DNA of 64,000 bases from Ceratobasidium sp. AG-K (GCA_037039685.1 JAWNGF010000012.1:186001-250000); one strand, 5' to 3'. Counted from the first letter of the stretch, positions 21,354 through 33,806 are shown. The notes: generated by a model from the letters alone, not told the origin. A program made the numbers and translations.

Positions 21354-22075
21354 ATGATGTTTAAAATTGCCTCGATTCTGTCGGCCGCTGTGCTCGCACT
21401 TCCTCTTACCTCGGTCGTCGCCAACCCTGTCCCCTCCCATTCCGACGAGGGCGCCGAACTCGAGGCGCGCAGCAACTGGCACTACCCCAAGACTCACCGA
21501 GTGACTGTGGGAGCTTGGGGCCAGTTTAGGTATGATCCTCAGTACGTTCACGCAAAGGCCGGAGATTATATCAAGTTTGAATTGTATGTTACCGAGATTC
21601 GTTGGGCGCTTAAGAGACTCACGTGTTGCTTCACCAGCCACCCCAAGAACCACACTGTGACGGAAAGCTCGTTCGATAAACCATGCAACAGGAATGATCA
21701 CGGGTTCCGAACTGGGTTGTGAGTGGCGAGGTTCTTATATTAAAATAGTGGATGCTGACAGACTGGGCTACCCTAGTGTCCCAGTTCCTCAGGGGTCGTC
21801 GCACCTCCCTCATAGGACATACAAGGTCCCGGATGTAAGTAGGAGTACCTCTATCGTACGCTAAGCAGCCGCTAAATATACCAATTTCTATAGGACAAGC
21901 CCCACTGGTTTTACTGTGGCCAAACCGGACACTGCGCCGACGGCATGGTCTTTGCAGTACGTAAAGACCTCCATGACATACTTCCAAAGACTAATTGGGA
22001 TACCAGGTGAACCCTCCTCACAAGGGCAACACTTTCCACAAGTTCCAAGATATGGCCAAGAGCTCTGGAAAGTAA
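21354..22075 (+). CDS. secreted cupredoxin-like protein
   Basis: Five exons (21354-21583, 21638-21718, 21777-21834, 21894-21956, 22007-22075) give 166 residues. A signal peptide is clear (IASILSAAVLALPLTSVVAN), followed by a likely pro-region ending in EARS. The mature part is a small cupredoxin domain: HRVTVGAWGQFRYDPQYVHA, AGDYIKFEF, HPKNHTVTESSFDKPCNR, and WFYCGQTGHCADGMVFAVNP. His in HPKNHTV, then Cys and His in YCGQTGHC, match type-1 copper ligands; the position of the usual Met axial ligand has GMVF. This fungal family is extracellular or wall-associated, often with a Ser-rich GPI tail, which is absent here. Function is unknown. Confidence 0.85.
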
Positions 22076-22462
22076 ACGCCAATGACCAAAATGTTGGCTA
22101 CTGTGCTGTTATGATTTCCCCGTGTTGATGGGTATGGGTTTTTCGCGTTGGGCAATGGACTATACGAGGTAGATTGGCGATATTTTATTTACGACTCTCA
22201 CGCTGTTCATAGTTGGATATACATCTTGAAATATTTCAGTATCTGCATGTGATTGATGGAGTGCAGACGTATGGGCCCCGTCCGTGTAAGGAAGCCAGAG
22301 CGTCACGTGCAATTTGCCTAGATGTATGCGGATGTCGTCCACTTTACCAACAGTGAGGACCCTACCACATTGAGGCAACATATATAACCCCAAAGCGAAC
22401 CACTGCAGACATCACCCTTGTATTCATAACCCATTTGTTAGCGCATTGAATTTCGTGGTGCT
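22076..22462. promoter_or_regulatory. promoter region of the hypothetical gene at 22463
   Basis: The stretch holds CACGTG at 22304-22309 (154 bases before the ATG) and TATATAA at 22381-22387 (76 bases before it). The paired elements support the next open frame being a real gene. Confidence 0.4.
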
Positions 22463-22879
22463 ATGCCAGTTCCCGATTCACCACTCCGCTTCTCACTGTG
22501 CATCCACACTTTGTTTTCTTTCGACAGGTCATTGTGTGGCGGGGATTACTACATCTCCGCAGACGATCTTCGCCTCTGCGCCCAGACACGCCTCGGACCC
22601 GAACATAGACCAGAGGAATTCCCAGAACTAATCGCAACCAGCGCAATGAACGCCATCAAGTCGAGCGACAAGTGGTTCATGGACAATGACGTGTGGCACA
22701 TCAAGCACGACTGCCCCGAAGGCTACTATCGCGTTCTGATTACTCGACAGGAAGAGGGGGTCCGAAACCACCCGTTCGAGGAGGGTCCCGAGGACAAGGC
22801 GGCCAAGGAGTTGTTGGTTGGACTGGGTTTGCCACTTTGTGGATGGGTTGCGCTCAAGGATCCGGTTCTTAGACGTTGA
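22463..22879 (+). CDS. hypothetical small protein
   Basis: A single open frame of 138 residues. The N-terminal 28 residues are hydrophobic and may contain a 30-base GT..AG stretch (22499-22528) that could be spliced without changing the rest. The remainder is acidic and well-formed: GGDYYISADDLRLCAQTRLG, a helix PELIATSAMNAIKSSDKWFM, WHIKHDCPEGYYRVLITRQE and LLVGLGLPLCGWVALKDP. No family is recognised. A TATA element and a CACGTG site sit upstream. The codon use and composition resemble neighbouring genes. Confidence 0.5.
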   Translation: MPVPDSPLRFSLCIHTLFSFDRSLCGGDYYISADDLRLCAQTRLGPEHRPEEFPELIATSAMNAIKSSDKWFMDNDVWHIKHDCPEGYYRVLITRQEEGVRNHPFEEGPEDKAAKELLVGLGLPLCGWVALKDPVLRR

Positions 22880-23563
22880 TTGTGGATTTCTGATGGTGAA
22901 TTTCCACATCCTTGCGCGTCTTTTCATCCCACTCCATCACGTTGATCGAAAGAGTGTTCTGAGGAATGCCTCAGTCAGGGAGGCTCAAGAACGGGGGTGC
23001 AGGGCGTAGTTGATGCTGGGGATACGCAACCGAATGAATAGGGAGGCATTCGGATCGAAACACCTTGTGCATCACTCGTTCTAGTCGTTATTCTGATAGT
23101 AGGCTATATGCACTGATAAAGTTTGCTAGCAACAAGTAAATGCATTTGCACCTTCTATTTATATACAGCTCGGCAGGAACTTGGTTGGGCATGATGTCAC
23201 CAAAGTCAATCAGACGTAAGCGCCGGGCGCGTTGCCACGTGTTGTTGATGAGCCAAACAGCAACCGATGTGATGTGTTGATATTGGGAAGAGTTGACCGG
23301 TTTGTTCACTCCTTTATATCCGGCAGACGTTGGTGTCGAGTCGGACTTTTGTCGCTTGCTCTGGACAGCCTCTAGTCGACTGGAGAGTCTGTTTTGGTGG
23401 GATCAGAGGTAAGTGTCTGGACTGTTTACCCTCATTTGAGATCTGTCAAGTTTTTGAATTCCCCTTTGTTCCGTGTTGGACGTCACCTCTTATCTACTGT
23501 GTTTCCCCACTTGTTGATCACTTTCATCGGCAGCAGGCTGCTCGTTCATCTGTCTTTACTGCC
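22880..23563. other. intergenic plus 5' leader with probable leader intron
   Basis: It contains CACGTG at 23236-23241, a TTTATAT element at 23313-23319 and a strong gtaagt donor at 23409 pairing with an acceptor at 23533 (cggcag). This suggests the next gene has an intron of about 125 bases in its 5' leader. Confidence 0.45.
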
Positions 23564-26500
23564 ATGCCTCGAAGAGCTCTGTCGCCCAAGCGCAGCGCTC
23601 GGTCCCAATCCGCCGACCAACTCGACTTTTACCCGGCTCTTAATTCAACGGGTGTTTCTGCCAAGGACCAAGCCGCCCAAGTCCAGCCTCAACCAAAAGG
23701 CAAAGAGTCCCCTGGCTCACTCTCGCGCCGAAGTTCAGCCCCTCTGCTACGCTCCGAGTCGAAAAAGGGGAATAAACCTAAGCGGATTGACACCTCTACC
23801 TACCTCCGACCAGGCTTTATACCGACAAATGGAAAGACTTCGCCCGTAAGGCAGTTGTCGACGTTTGGGACGGTCTATGTTCCTCCGTGGGAGAGTGAGT
23901 TGAGTGATGTTGGTTGGACTCTAGTTGATATTGTTTAGCTTCCCGGCCTTCGACTGCGCCCCTCGCCAATGATTCGATGTATTCTGGGGATGAAGCAGAC
24001 GAGTTGCTTGGTGGTGTGCATTATTCGACGTATGGGGCCCGGGATGACGATGCGTTGATGTCCTACAATGGCCCGTTTTCAGATGCGAGTGTGCCGGTTC
24101 CGGATGAGTTGTTTACCCAGGCGGAGTTGAACGAGATTGCGCGGGCCGAGCAGGAGGCAGCCAAACTCAAGCACAAGCGATCCAGGTCTGGGTCAGGCCT
24201 GTTGCGCATGGTCGTAGGAGACGATGACAAGGACGTTCAGACGCGCTCAAGAAAAGGCACACTCTCCTCGGTCGTCCCCCATTCACTGGCGAGCTCGTCT
24301 TCATCCCGCCCAAACCCCGCCTCGCAGTCGTATGTCACCATCGGAACGGGGACTGAACAGACCCACGGAACCACTTCGCAAGAAGACACCACGCTCATTT
24401 CCATGTCCAAGTTTCCCATGCCACCCGCCGAGTCGGCCCCACCCACCCCTGCGACCGCCCAACCTGGAACACCCGGCACACCTGTCTTTGGCGCTCGACC
24501 TACCACCCCCTGGAGCATGACCACTATCCAAGCAGGACGAACAACACCGGGCTCGATGACTCCCGCCGTACCCGACTTTCTCATCAACTCTCGTGCGGAT
24601 GATTCCGAGCCCGAACCTGAGCCCGAACCACGGAGGTTGAGAACGCGGTCGTCGCTGTTGGCGCTGGCCAAAAGTTTCACAGGGGCAGATTCGGGTTCGA
24701 GTACACCCAAGAGCGATCCCAAGGGCGCCACCACTCCCCTGACCGAACAAGGCTCGAGCACGCCTGGCTCGAGCACACCCCAACCCCGTCCTATTGCTCC
24801 TCGAACGGACCCATCCAATCCCCGCCGAAGGTCCGTGCTCGAACGACTAGCGGCTCGACTCGGAGGCCCATCGGCACAAGACGAAACCTGGGTCGACGAG
24901 AGCTTTACCAGCGATTTGGAGAGCGACGACAATGGCCGTGGGCTCCGCGAACAACTCGTCTCGCCCGTTCTCGAATTCGACTTTCCCTCTGAGGAGCCAT
25001 TAATCGACCTCGAGCAGTTTGGTATGATTGTGGGGTCCTCGTCGCCCGTCCGTGCCCAGGCTAGCGCTACGTTCCCGCCCATGCAGGGCCCCCCTCCGTT
25101 CTACCCCACCGAGACGCCTACTTCGCCTCGTAATCGGACTCTATCCAAGCTAAGCACCACTGGTCGCAAAGTCCTCAACAACCTCGATGGAGGTCGTCGA
25201 CGCACCGTCAGCGTGTTCTCCGCCGGGTCTCGCAAGTCACGCAAAAAGCATACTCGAGGAATGAGCCGCGAATCAGGCAACCAGCGACGGATGAGTCGGG
25301 AGTCGGGGATCCAGCGTCGGGCGAGTGCGGATATGTTGTCTGCCGAGGGCTCGACCGAGGGGACTGTGATGTATGGTGTGGGTGAGGAAATGCTGCGGTT
25401 GATGTTTGGTGGGCCGTTGGAAGAGCAGCCGGAAAGAGAGCGAGAGAGGACGAGGAGTCTACCCAGACGGGCATCGAGTCCTAAGCGATCAGCGTCGAGT
25501 CCAAAAGCACTGGCGAGTCCAAAGCGGGCAACAATGACGAGTCCTAAACAAGCCAAGAGCACGTCAAAGAACCAACGTGCCACCCACGAGGCCGAGGGAG
25601 AAAACCACCACGCGGGCGACGTCTCTATTCTTCCCGACTCTGGCGATTTAAAGTTTTCTCCTAATCCGATGGTTCCTCGACGAAAAGGGCATAGACGCGG
25701 CACGGGATCGATTTCGGCGTCCAAGGAAAACGTCTCGGTTCGCGCTAAAAGCCCCGTCGAGCGCGTAAAGAGCCCCGTCGAGCGAGCTAAAAGCCCGGTG
25801 TTCCGCGCCCAGACTCCCGTCGAGCGAGCGAAAAGCCCCGTTTCGGCCCGCGCTAAAAGTCCGGTCGAGATCCGACCCGCCCTCAAGTCTCGTTCGCGAG
25901 CGAAAAGCGCCCCGCTCGGGTTTGTCGATTTCGAGTCCAAGCCGACCGGGATCCTCACCAACGGACGCTCGACGCCCAATTCTGCACGTGTCGTCATTGT
26001 GAATTCGGCCACGACACCGACCTTTGCTCCCACCACTCCGAGGCGGCAGATTACGCGCTCGACACCTCAGACTCCGCCCACGCCTGAAGACAATACGTTG
26101 ACCCAACCTGGGGTGGTTGTGACTGCCCCTACACCGCCTGCGCCCCGTCGGAGCTCGTCGATGCCGTTGGATGGACTTTCCGGGGATAGTCCCCGAGATT
26201 CGGTGGAGCCGCAGCGGGCGACCATGTCGAGGGGGACGTCGGTGCAGTTTGTGCCCGAGAGTTACGAGGGTCCGAGGAGGAGTGGCCGCTCGCGGCGCGA
26301 GGCTCCGTCGAATGCGTCTTCCGCCGGTCCGCCCGTGCTCGAGTTGACCGGGTCTGGGTCTGGGAACGGCAAGGGCAAGCGAAAGGTCGATAGGGAGGTT
26401 TCCGATGGTGAGTAGCTCGCTGGCGTTGGAAAGTGTTCTTATTCGGTTCGTTGCAGCCCCCGACACGTCCATGTCGAACCCGTCCAAAAAGCCCAAGTTG

Positions 26501-27283
26501 AGCGAGGAAGAGATTGATATTACGTTTATGGGCGAACCTTTGTTTGGTGGTCATCCGCAGCGGAGGGGAGGGCTCGGGAGCATCGACCGAGCGTCGTCGC
26601 ATCATTCGTCCTATTCCCGTCACTCGCAGTCGTATTCGCGCCATTCGCAGACGTATTCGCGCCACTCGCAGTCGTTTCATCGTCCGGCTCCGAACCCTTA
26701 CCCCAGTCCTACGTCGTCGCCCGAGCCTGAACGAGGCACGATTCCGATCCATGCGATCTTGACCCCTCGTGTGCAGTCGCTCTATGGCACTGGCTCGATA
26801 TACGATTCGCGCCGCCAGTCGATCAGTTCTATCCCACGACCCAAGTCTCGCGCCTCGGCTCGGTCCAACGCGACTGGTCGGAGGTCCAACATGACCGGTG
26901 CTCGGTCTGCGCGCTCCAACCGGACTGGGGTGAGCGGCAAGTCGGGTCCGAGGCCGTTGAAGGACCGATTACCGATGCAGGGGTGGTGTTTCTTGGTTGG
27001 GTTCTTTTTCCCGTTTGCGTGGTGGTATGCTTCGTTTGCGCGTGCCGAGCGGGGATACTATGGTGGTGGTGTTTGGAGTTCTGAAGTCGAATCGCAGTGG
27101 GAGGGTGTGAGGACGGATGTTCATAGGGATGATGGTCGAATAGGTGGGTGTATTGATCAAGGCGGATCATTGTACTGACTGGGCGCAGATGCACATACTT
27201 GGCGTTTCCGATGCCGCTTGATGGCGGTCGTGTCGATAGTGGTGTATGTGCCCGTGATAGTGCTGGCCGCGGTATTCGCATGA
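23564..27283 (+). CDS. large Ser/Pro/Thr-rich protein with C-terminal membrane segments
   Basis: Four exons (23564-23894, 23939-26407, 26457-27143, 27189-27283) give 1193 residues. Most of the protein is low complexity and basic, with SP and TP dipeptides throughout. There are local repeats: five or more KSPVE-type units at 25747-25872 (AKSPVERVKSPVERAKSPV), a tandem SRESG-QRR pair at 25264-25320, and YSRHSQ repeated four times near 26610-26680. Near the C-terminus is a hydrophobic segment (GWCFLVGFFFPFAWWYASFA), and the last exon ends with another (LMAVVSIVVYVPVIVLAAVF). This predicts a mostly cytosolic, heavily phosphorylated protein anchored by a C-terminal hairpin. No named family is recognised. 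The 2.4 kb central exon is strongly coding-biased and also leaves long antisense frames open, which I reject as genes. Confidence 0.82.
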
Positions 27284-27800
27284 GCGAGCGTAGCTTTCCT
27301 GAATTATTGGTGTTGTGCTTGCGCTATCGTGTTTGCTTACCTCTAGGTTGTAGCATTATTTCTCGGACTTGGGTTGGTGTATTATTCTATTAATATTGTG
27401 GATCTTTGTTTTTTATGCTTTCTTCTGGGTTGACTCAGATTGGCTCTAGATCTTGTTTGCGGCCTAGATCTGTTTATGAGCTTTTTATTCTCATGTTGGC
27501 ATGGTACAACCTGCTGTCCATTCTTTTCTTACCACACCTCGACGGCGTTTTTGTCTATTATTTCAGTTTATGCGATTGTGTTCTGGATATGCGATATTAT
27601 TTGAACTCGTGTAGTGATGATTGCGTCAAGTTTGGGTTCGGGCCCAGTGCGGGGGCGCCACGAGTTGGATTGATCTCGACCACCACCAGTGACGAAAGGC
27701 CAGACTCGGTTGCACGACTTCCTCGAGGCGGTGCTACAGACTTCAGTCCAACACTCGATTTCACTCTCGACTTGCTGGTCCGGAGCTGGCTGATGAATCC
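27284..27800. other. intergenic
   Basis: No gene is seen. The stretch is T-rich after 27300, consistent with a 3' untranslated region, and carries the promoter of the next gene. Confidence 0.4.
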
Positions 27801-29812
27801 TTGACCCTCTGTTGCACGTTGATGTTGATGTCCATTCCAGGCTCGTACCTACACAACCGGCCTGGCGAGCTTGAGAAACTACCGCAGGAATTGGTTGTTC
27901 GCGTTCTTGAGCATTGTGGGTTTAGGACTATACTGAGGTTCTCAGAGGTGAGTCGTAGCGTTACCTCTGCGTTGAATTTATCGTGATATCTGTAGACCTG
28001 CCGGACAAACTATGCTCTCGTGGCAAACTCTAGTCGACTCCAGTTGAAGATCGAGCTTGGTGCCAATGGACTCCAGATCCCGCATTCTTACCTGACTGGC
28101 GATACTCTCCGGTCTCGCGAGTTGCTCAAACAAATAGTCAGGCGACGAGATAGTATGTGCTTTTGTCAATTCTTCATGCCAGAACTAACCACGCTCTCAG
28201 ACTGGCTCGACTTGCGCCTCAACCCCGGTCATTCGTTACCACGAACCACGTCAGGGCAAAGGTTTACACTGTGGGAGTTACGAGATGGCATCTTCGCAAG
28301 CGCATTCTTTACCGGGGAGTTCCGGCCGCTCGAAGCCAATGCGATCAAGATGATTACTCTTGACCCGCCCGTACACGACTGGACTCTCAGCTTTGACTTT
28401 ACTTTTCATGAACTCACTATCGACCCGGTTCAGGATTTGTTGGTACTCGCGACGGCGGACGACGCTAGGTTGGTTATCTAATTATCCAGCGTTTTCGTAC
28501 TCACATGGCTGTGCAGTTCGTACTCGCTAGTCCTCCGATTCCGTTCACTCAAAACCGGTTTGGTACATCCCTCTGCAAAACAAGGGATCATTCCAATTCC
28601 GCTCTCATATTCCGTCCATCCCCATCCAATCTACAGTACAGTGTCTCTTGTTGTGACGGATGAGATGCTCCTCATCAGTCTCATTGCACACGATGCCAAA
28701 CTACCCTACGACATCCTGGTCTGGGACTGGCGTGCAGGAATCCTTCTCTCACGTACCGACCGCCGAGTGGGTCTATGTGGTGCAACATTCCTCGATCATC
28801 ATCGATTCGTCGTCTACGAGGGCATGTTCTCAAGTCCGGGGGAGGGTGATACCATATCCGATTCTTTGAACCTTTTAATTTATGACATTCCTCGTGCTCA
28901 GCCTGGCACCGATTCTGCTCACTCTACATCCGAACCACCCCTCGTCAACCTATATTACGGCTCGAATTCCCACTATTTGGTGACTCTACTTGGATTTTGA
29001 ACGCAGACTTCCTGCTACGCACTGCCCCTATACCCAGTTCCACGCCTTCCACACCCGAATTGCTCTTCGATCCCAGTTGCCGTATCCTGAGTCTCAGTAT
29101 GAGACTTTCAATAAATGATGCTGCAGTCTCGTTCCTAGTATTCCTCGATTCGGGTCAGCTATCTACTCATCTCGCTCGAGCGCAACTCGAGGGGCGTTCA
29201 ACTCTCCCATGGGAAGAGTGGGGAGAATATTCTACCCGCTGGATCCGTTATAATAGCGATCCTAATCCTTGGATCAACTGGCTACATGGGACAAAATACG
29301 TCCTTGGCAGACAAGTGATCGACGAACAGCCCGAAATCCAGGACAATCCTTATCTCGCCGTAGCCGAGTTTCACTCGCTAACTATCAAAAGATCCCAGTC
29401 CCGAAAATTAAGCAACTACGTCACAACTCAAGATCAGGATGGTGTGACTGCGTCACGGTTGGAGGCCATCAGGGAGGGCAAATGGGCATTTCTTGATTGT
29501 TACCGCGAAGGCGCCAAACTTGCAGAGGGCCAGCTCGCGGTCGACATTGTTGACTCCGACACACCCACGGTGATCACGGACTTTGGACCATTGCCAGTTG
29601 TATCGCGATTGCCTTACCGACTGGCCGTGTCCAGACCATCCCAGTCTGTAAAAGGATGCAGCGATTGGATGATTGACAACAATAGGATTATTGGGATTGG
29701 GGTAAGTTTCAACAATCACCCTCATCCCACGATGCTCACAATCTAGGAGCAGCCTAACCCCGATACGGGGCTGTTTGGGGATCTCATTACTATTCAATCC
29801 ATCGAGGAATAA
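27801..29812 (+). CDS. F-box-like protein (one-base frame break)
   Basis: Exons are 27801-27947, 27996-28152, 28201-28468, 28517 to about 28998, then to 29701, and 29747-29812. The N-terminus is F-box-like (LEKLPQELVVRVLEHCGF, ILRFSETCRTNY). It is followed by a long region with a WD-like feel (VQDLLVLATADDARL, ILVWDWRAGILL) as in a fungal F-box family whose members track beta-propeller-like segments. The ATG may be 27801, 27822 or 27828. The frame stops at TGA 28998-29000, right after the T run 28995-28998. One more T would continue as GFLNADFLLRTAPIP and open the remaining 250 residues. Ends with GDLITIQSIEE. The decayed gene at 4825-5590 is a relative. Confidence 0.7.
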
Positions 29813-30180
29813 TGTTTAACCTAGTGATAATGTGTTATCTCATACTTCCATGTATGCGAGGGTATATGCGCATCGATGCGTGCGAGTTATGCTAGCATAG
29901 CTTCTTTTTTTATAATCACGCTTGACCTTCCCCTGTGAGAGAAGCAGCAAGCGGAACATGACTGAATTATATCTCCATGTAATATGGTTGCTGGTAAATC
30001 AACCCACGATAGCGACCAGGCAGCGCTTGATCCAAACAATTGTCTCTACTTCAATTCTATATAAGCAAACCAATTACTTGTCTAGCGATCGCACCATACC
30101 ATAACCGGAGGGTTATCTCCTCTTGAATCTACGAGGGATCTTGAGTCTGGGCTTCGTCTGCCACTAGGCGAGAATGTCGT
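29813..30180. other. intergenic
   Basis: No gene or repeat is recognised between the F-box-like gene and the MYND-family relic. Confidence 0.4.
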
Positions 30181-31935
30181 TTGAGAAGCACTCTGGCTAG
30201 GGCCCAGGCATGCGTAAATATTCAGCTACATTCGGGAAACGGATATCTGCGTCTTTTTACAGGTATGCAACGAGCAAAGAGAGCATGGTGGAGGTGTCCA
30301 GTAATCTCATCCCGATTTCATTGCTCGAAACAACGCTCGGCACCGGAGAAAACATGCATAAAATTGGCTTTCGAAGTGGCAACCAGGTTTTTCCTGTATT
30401 AATGCCAACCCTTCGAGCGTACGTGGAGCAGCACACTGACATAGTATGTTTACTTGGCTTGGCTTCTTGAGATACCTCTCCTCATCAACATATGCTCTCC
30501 AAAGCTCTTTGAACGTTACTATGGCCTTCTTTGTATCCGACATCTCACGCGGGTGATATGCATCGGGACGCTTACTGAAGCAGGAAGTTTCTACGGCTTT
30601 ATAGACGACTTAAAGCCCGATACGACCTCAGAAGAAGTTATGGAGCTCCTGCCGAAGATGCATTGGATATCATGTCAGACATGTTGTCCTTCGAGGATCA
30701 ATTCAACATCACAGAGCTCTTTGGCTACCTCGAATCGGCGAGAAGGCATTTGTGATTGACGGAGGACTGACAGTTGATGAGGCTGAATTCCTAATTGATG
30801 CGCTTTGGAAAGGGAGGAGGTAGATCAATTGACGAACAGGGCCCTACTACCAGGTTTCCCGGCCCTAATTTTTATACTGGCCAGGTGACGGCCTCGATGA
30901 AGTGTCCTCCGTAAGTCACTTTCTTTGACCGAACGTCAAACTGAGACAGAGCACTGGTTCAAAATACCAGTGGTCCTGTATACAATAATTACTACTACGC
31001 TGCTATCTTAGCCAAATGACTGATGGCAAACGCGATCTTATACGTCAACTCTGCGCCTTTATTGATACCGAAATCAAGCGCCACAAAATTACTGACGACT
31101 GTCTCCCGGCTGACCAAAATGATGCGCTAGACGTCGCATAAGCTTATATGGACCTACTTGCCTCTCCCCTGGAGCTCGACTTTGCGTCGGTCATGCGGTT
31201 TGACATCTCATTAATACATCTTCTCTACACGTACTCACTGGTGACGAACAACGGCAAGAGAATAGTTTCTGAGGATATCGTGCCTGGCATTGTTCGCGTG
31301 GTTTTAGCAAGACTGCAACTTGAAATTGATGTAGATGGGCAAGCCGAGGTCTAGGAAGCTGAGCGAGGGGCAAAAAGAGAGTATGCCTACCATTTATTTA
31401 GGTTCATGGAGTAAGCGTGGGTCACTGCGAGTTTTCTGAAGTACTCTTACTTGTTGCTAGGCTCTTCTACAATAGAGTAGTTTCACGAAAGACCCGAGAT
31501 GTCTTCGCTCGAATGCTTTTTGACGCAGATATCTATGATTTGGTGTCTTAATACTAATCACCAAAGAGACAAGTGGGTCATTATCTTACCTCGTGCTATT
31601 TCCCTACTTATTGAAATCACTACCAGCCGAAAATCCTGTCGCTCGCACCCCACCTGAGCCTTGCCGCCCTCGAATGGCGAACACTCATGGCTCACTTGCT
31701 CTTCCTTTCCATACTTCAACAAACTTACGGGAAATATCTTGCCGGTGCCTTCGATGACTGGTCCTTGTTTAACCCGCCTGCTGTGAGGCACTAAATAGAC
31801 AAATTCAGATGCGATAACCCTCGCTGCCCAATACAAAGTCTACACACGCGAGTCCTCGAGTCCAAAATTACTTGCGCAAAGTGGATGGGCGTGGCTTACT
31901 GTAGCCAACTCTGTCAGCAGACGTAAGCCGTTTAT
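30181..31935 (+). pseudogene. decayed full-length MYND-finger family gene
   Basis: Successive fragments in changing frames match, in order, the intact gene at 38838-36876. SLLETTLGTGENMHKIGF (30327) matches PFLETTLAIGENMHKIRF. YYGLLCIRHLTRVICIGTLT (30520) matches YYGFLCIRHLIRMACIATLT. VIDGGLTVDEAEFLIDALWK follows (about 30760), then EDIVPGIVRVVLARLQLEID (31272) matches LAPGVVRAALAKIGLAMD. LSLAALEWRTLMAHLLFL (about 31650) matches LSIIALEWRKVFVHIMYL. A MYND relic CAKWMGVAYCSQLCQQT (about 31872) matches CGRCREAEYCSVRCQRM. Stops (for example at 31141) and frame changes break it repeatedly, so it is a pseudogene in inverted orientation relative to the intact copy. Confidence 0.75.
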
Positions 31936-32248
31936 TGCTTCTTTGTCATTGGGCGACACATTGATGACGGACGCGCATACATCATCGTAGGCATTGGTCA
32001 CTGCGTACTTCCGACGGGCACGTCCTTGAATGCCATCTCACAAATTTTCCGGCCTCATTTGAGGTGCTCTATACTACCTGACAACTTTAAGCTGTCACAG
32101 GACAGGAAATAACTTGTCGGATAGCCATACGGTAACTCTTAGGTTCATCTTCACGAGGTTTTCTGTGAGGATCACAGCTGCGGGGAGCGAGCGTAACAAA
32201 TAGATTGGGAAACTATCCGTTGGATCAGGAAGTCAAACCGTCGTTTAG

Positions 32249-32596
32249 ATTTTGTATGCCCTCGCGGTAGGATCTACACTAATTTGGAATAACCTAGCGG
32301 CTACGTTCTTTGATGCAAACCTGGAGATAGAACTGTCCCAACACTTATTTGATCTTCAGCTGGGTGAGTAGCCGTGAGGCGAACCTTTGTGATTGTCCCA
32401 CAACATCTATTAATTATGTCGGAATTTAGCGCGCCGCGTCGAACGCTTAACTCGAATGAAACCGCCCACAGGGGGACCCTCTGAACGCCATCATGCTCCA
32501 GATGCTGCAGCCAACGATCACGTCCCAATTACTTCACAGGCGAAAAAAAACTCTAACTGGGAATACTCAGTCTACGATCAACCCAAAAAGTTCTGA
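32249..32596 (+). CDS. possible uncharacterised two-exon coding remnant
   Basis: After an acceptor at 32248 the frame reads ILYALAVGSTLIWNNLAATF and on to HLFDLQL, ending at a gtgagt donor after 32363. An acceptor at 32429 resumes in phase with ARRVERLTRMKPPTGGPSER and runs 54 codons to TGA at 32596. The joint phase and the protein-like composition favour real or recently real coding sequence. I could not find a start codon or recognise a family. Confidence 0.3.
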
Positions 32597-33640
32597 GTCT
32601 CCGACTACTAACCGCGGCGAACTCGCTCTGCATCATGGCGATAAACGAAAGAGAAAAACGATTCGCCAACGTCTGCTGAGGTTTTGATTGAAATGTGGAA
32701 AGCTCTCGATCGCATATACAAATCAATGATTTCTAGTCAGAATAGCTTAGCGCAAGTAATAGATTTTACTATTATGCTCCAAAGACATGCGCTTTATACG
32801 AAATTTCAGGGATTCAACTCGGGTCACAGGAGTATAGGTGCACACAGTTTAGTTAACAACAAAGGCGAGATCCCAGAGGTAAAGACAGAAAGCCAGTACT
32901 GTTCATAGCAGAGCTAGAGCTAAGTGGCCACTTATTGAAAAATTTAGACGCATGGTCTCCCAACAGTGCACGATCGTAATCGCTTCAGTGGAATAACAAC
33001 TTTAGGGATCCCAACCCGACATGATACCTTCGGTTTTACGACATGGGGAGTGAATCGGTAGAGGATGAGGAGTGCCCAATAGTCAACCACGCAAAGATAG
33101 CGGGCGCAAAAAATATGTTAGAGCGGGGCAGTTATACTCGTGTAGCGTAGCTTCTTCTCGGATATAGCTTGTTTTCAGGCTCAGACCCAACCTATGTCCA
33201 TTACAAGTCTAGTGTATGCGAGCTAAACAGCGAGGGAATAAAGGGCATTTATTTCGCTGATATGTCGCCCAGCGGCTAACATTGTTTCCCTTTCATCCGA
33301 CGGGGCATCCGGTTCGGGACTTCATACTCATCAGGGCGTGGCCATCACTTTCCTATACCTCCTGAAAGCTAGCGGCTGCATGGTTTAGGAGTTCCTCCTA
33401 CCACCTCAGCTTCCGCCGCTTCTGGCTATCGTGTTCGATCTCTAGGACTCACCCAGTAATGTAGAAGTGGAAACGATCCATACTGGCCGAAGGGCGCTTA
33501 CTGGATTCTCAATTTTTAAATAATTTTGAGGATCTTGGCGTGCCTGCAGGATATGAATGGTTATACTATGTGATTACCTCGCTGCTCGTTGTCCCGCATT
33601 GAATGGTTCTGTGTCAGTGGTGCTTCGACCCTTGGGCTAT

Positions 33641-33806
33641 TCAGCAAAAAAACAAAACCCTGCAGAGTCCTCCGGAGCCAGGGCTTTGCTCAGGAGAGCT
33701 GCGTAGACTCCGGAGCGCGCTGGGAGCGTCGCGATCACGTGCTCCAGAGCACTCGGGGAGCCAACACAGCGCTCCCGCGCTCCGGAACATATTCCATTTT
33801 TGCTGT
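33641..33806. mobile_element. small fold-back (MITE-like) element, second member
   Basis: About 166 bases. The left end is TCAGCAAAAAAAC and the reverse complement of the right end is ACAGCAAAAATGG, both followed by CCGGAGC-rich arms (TCCGGAGC at left, TTCCGGAGCG at right). Ends and arm motifs match the element at 5418-5521. It carries no coding capacity. Confidence 0.45.

Noticed and set aside
24237..26752. Long minus-strand open frames opposite the Ser/Pro-rich gene
   Set aside because: They are shadows of a strongly biased coding strand: no start context, no splice logic, and Arg/Ser-rich nonsense composition.
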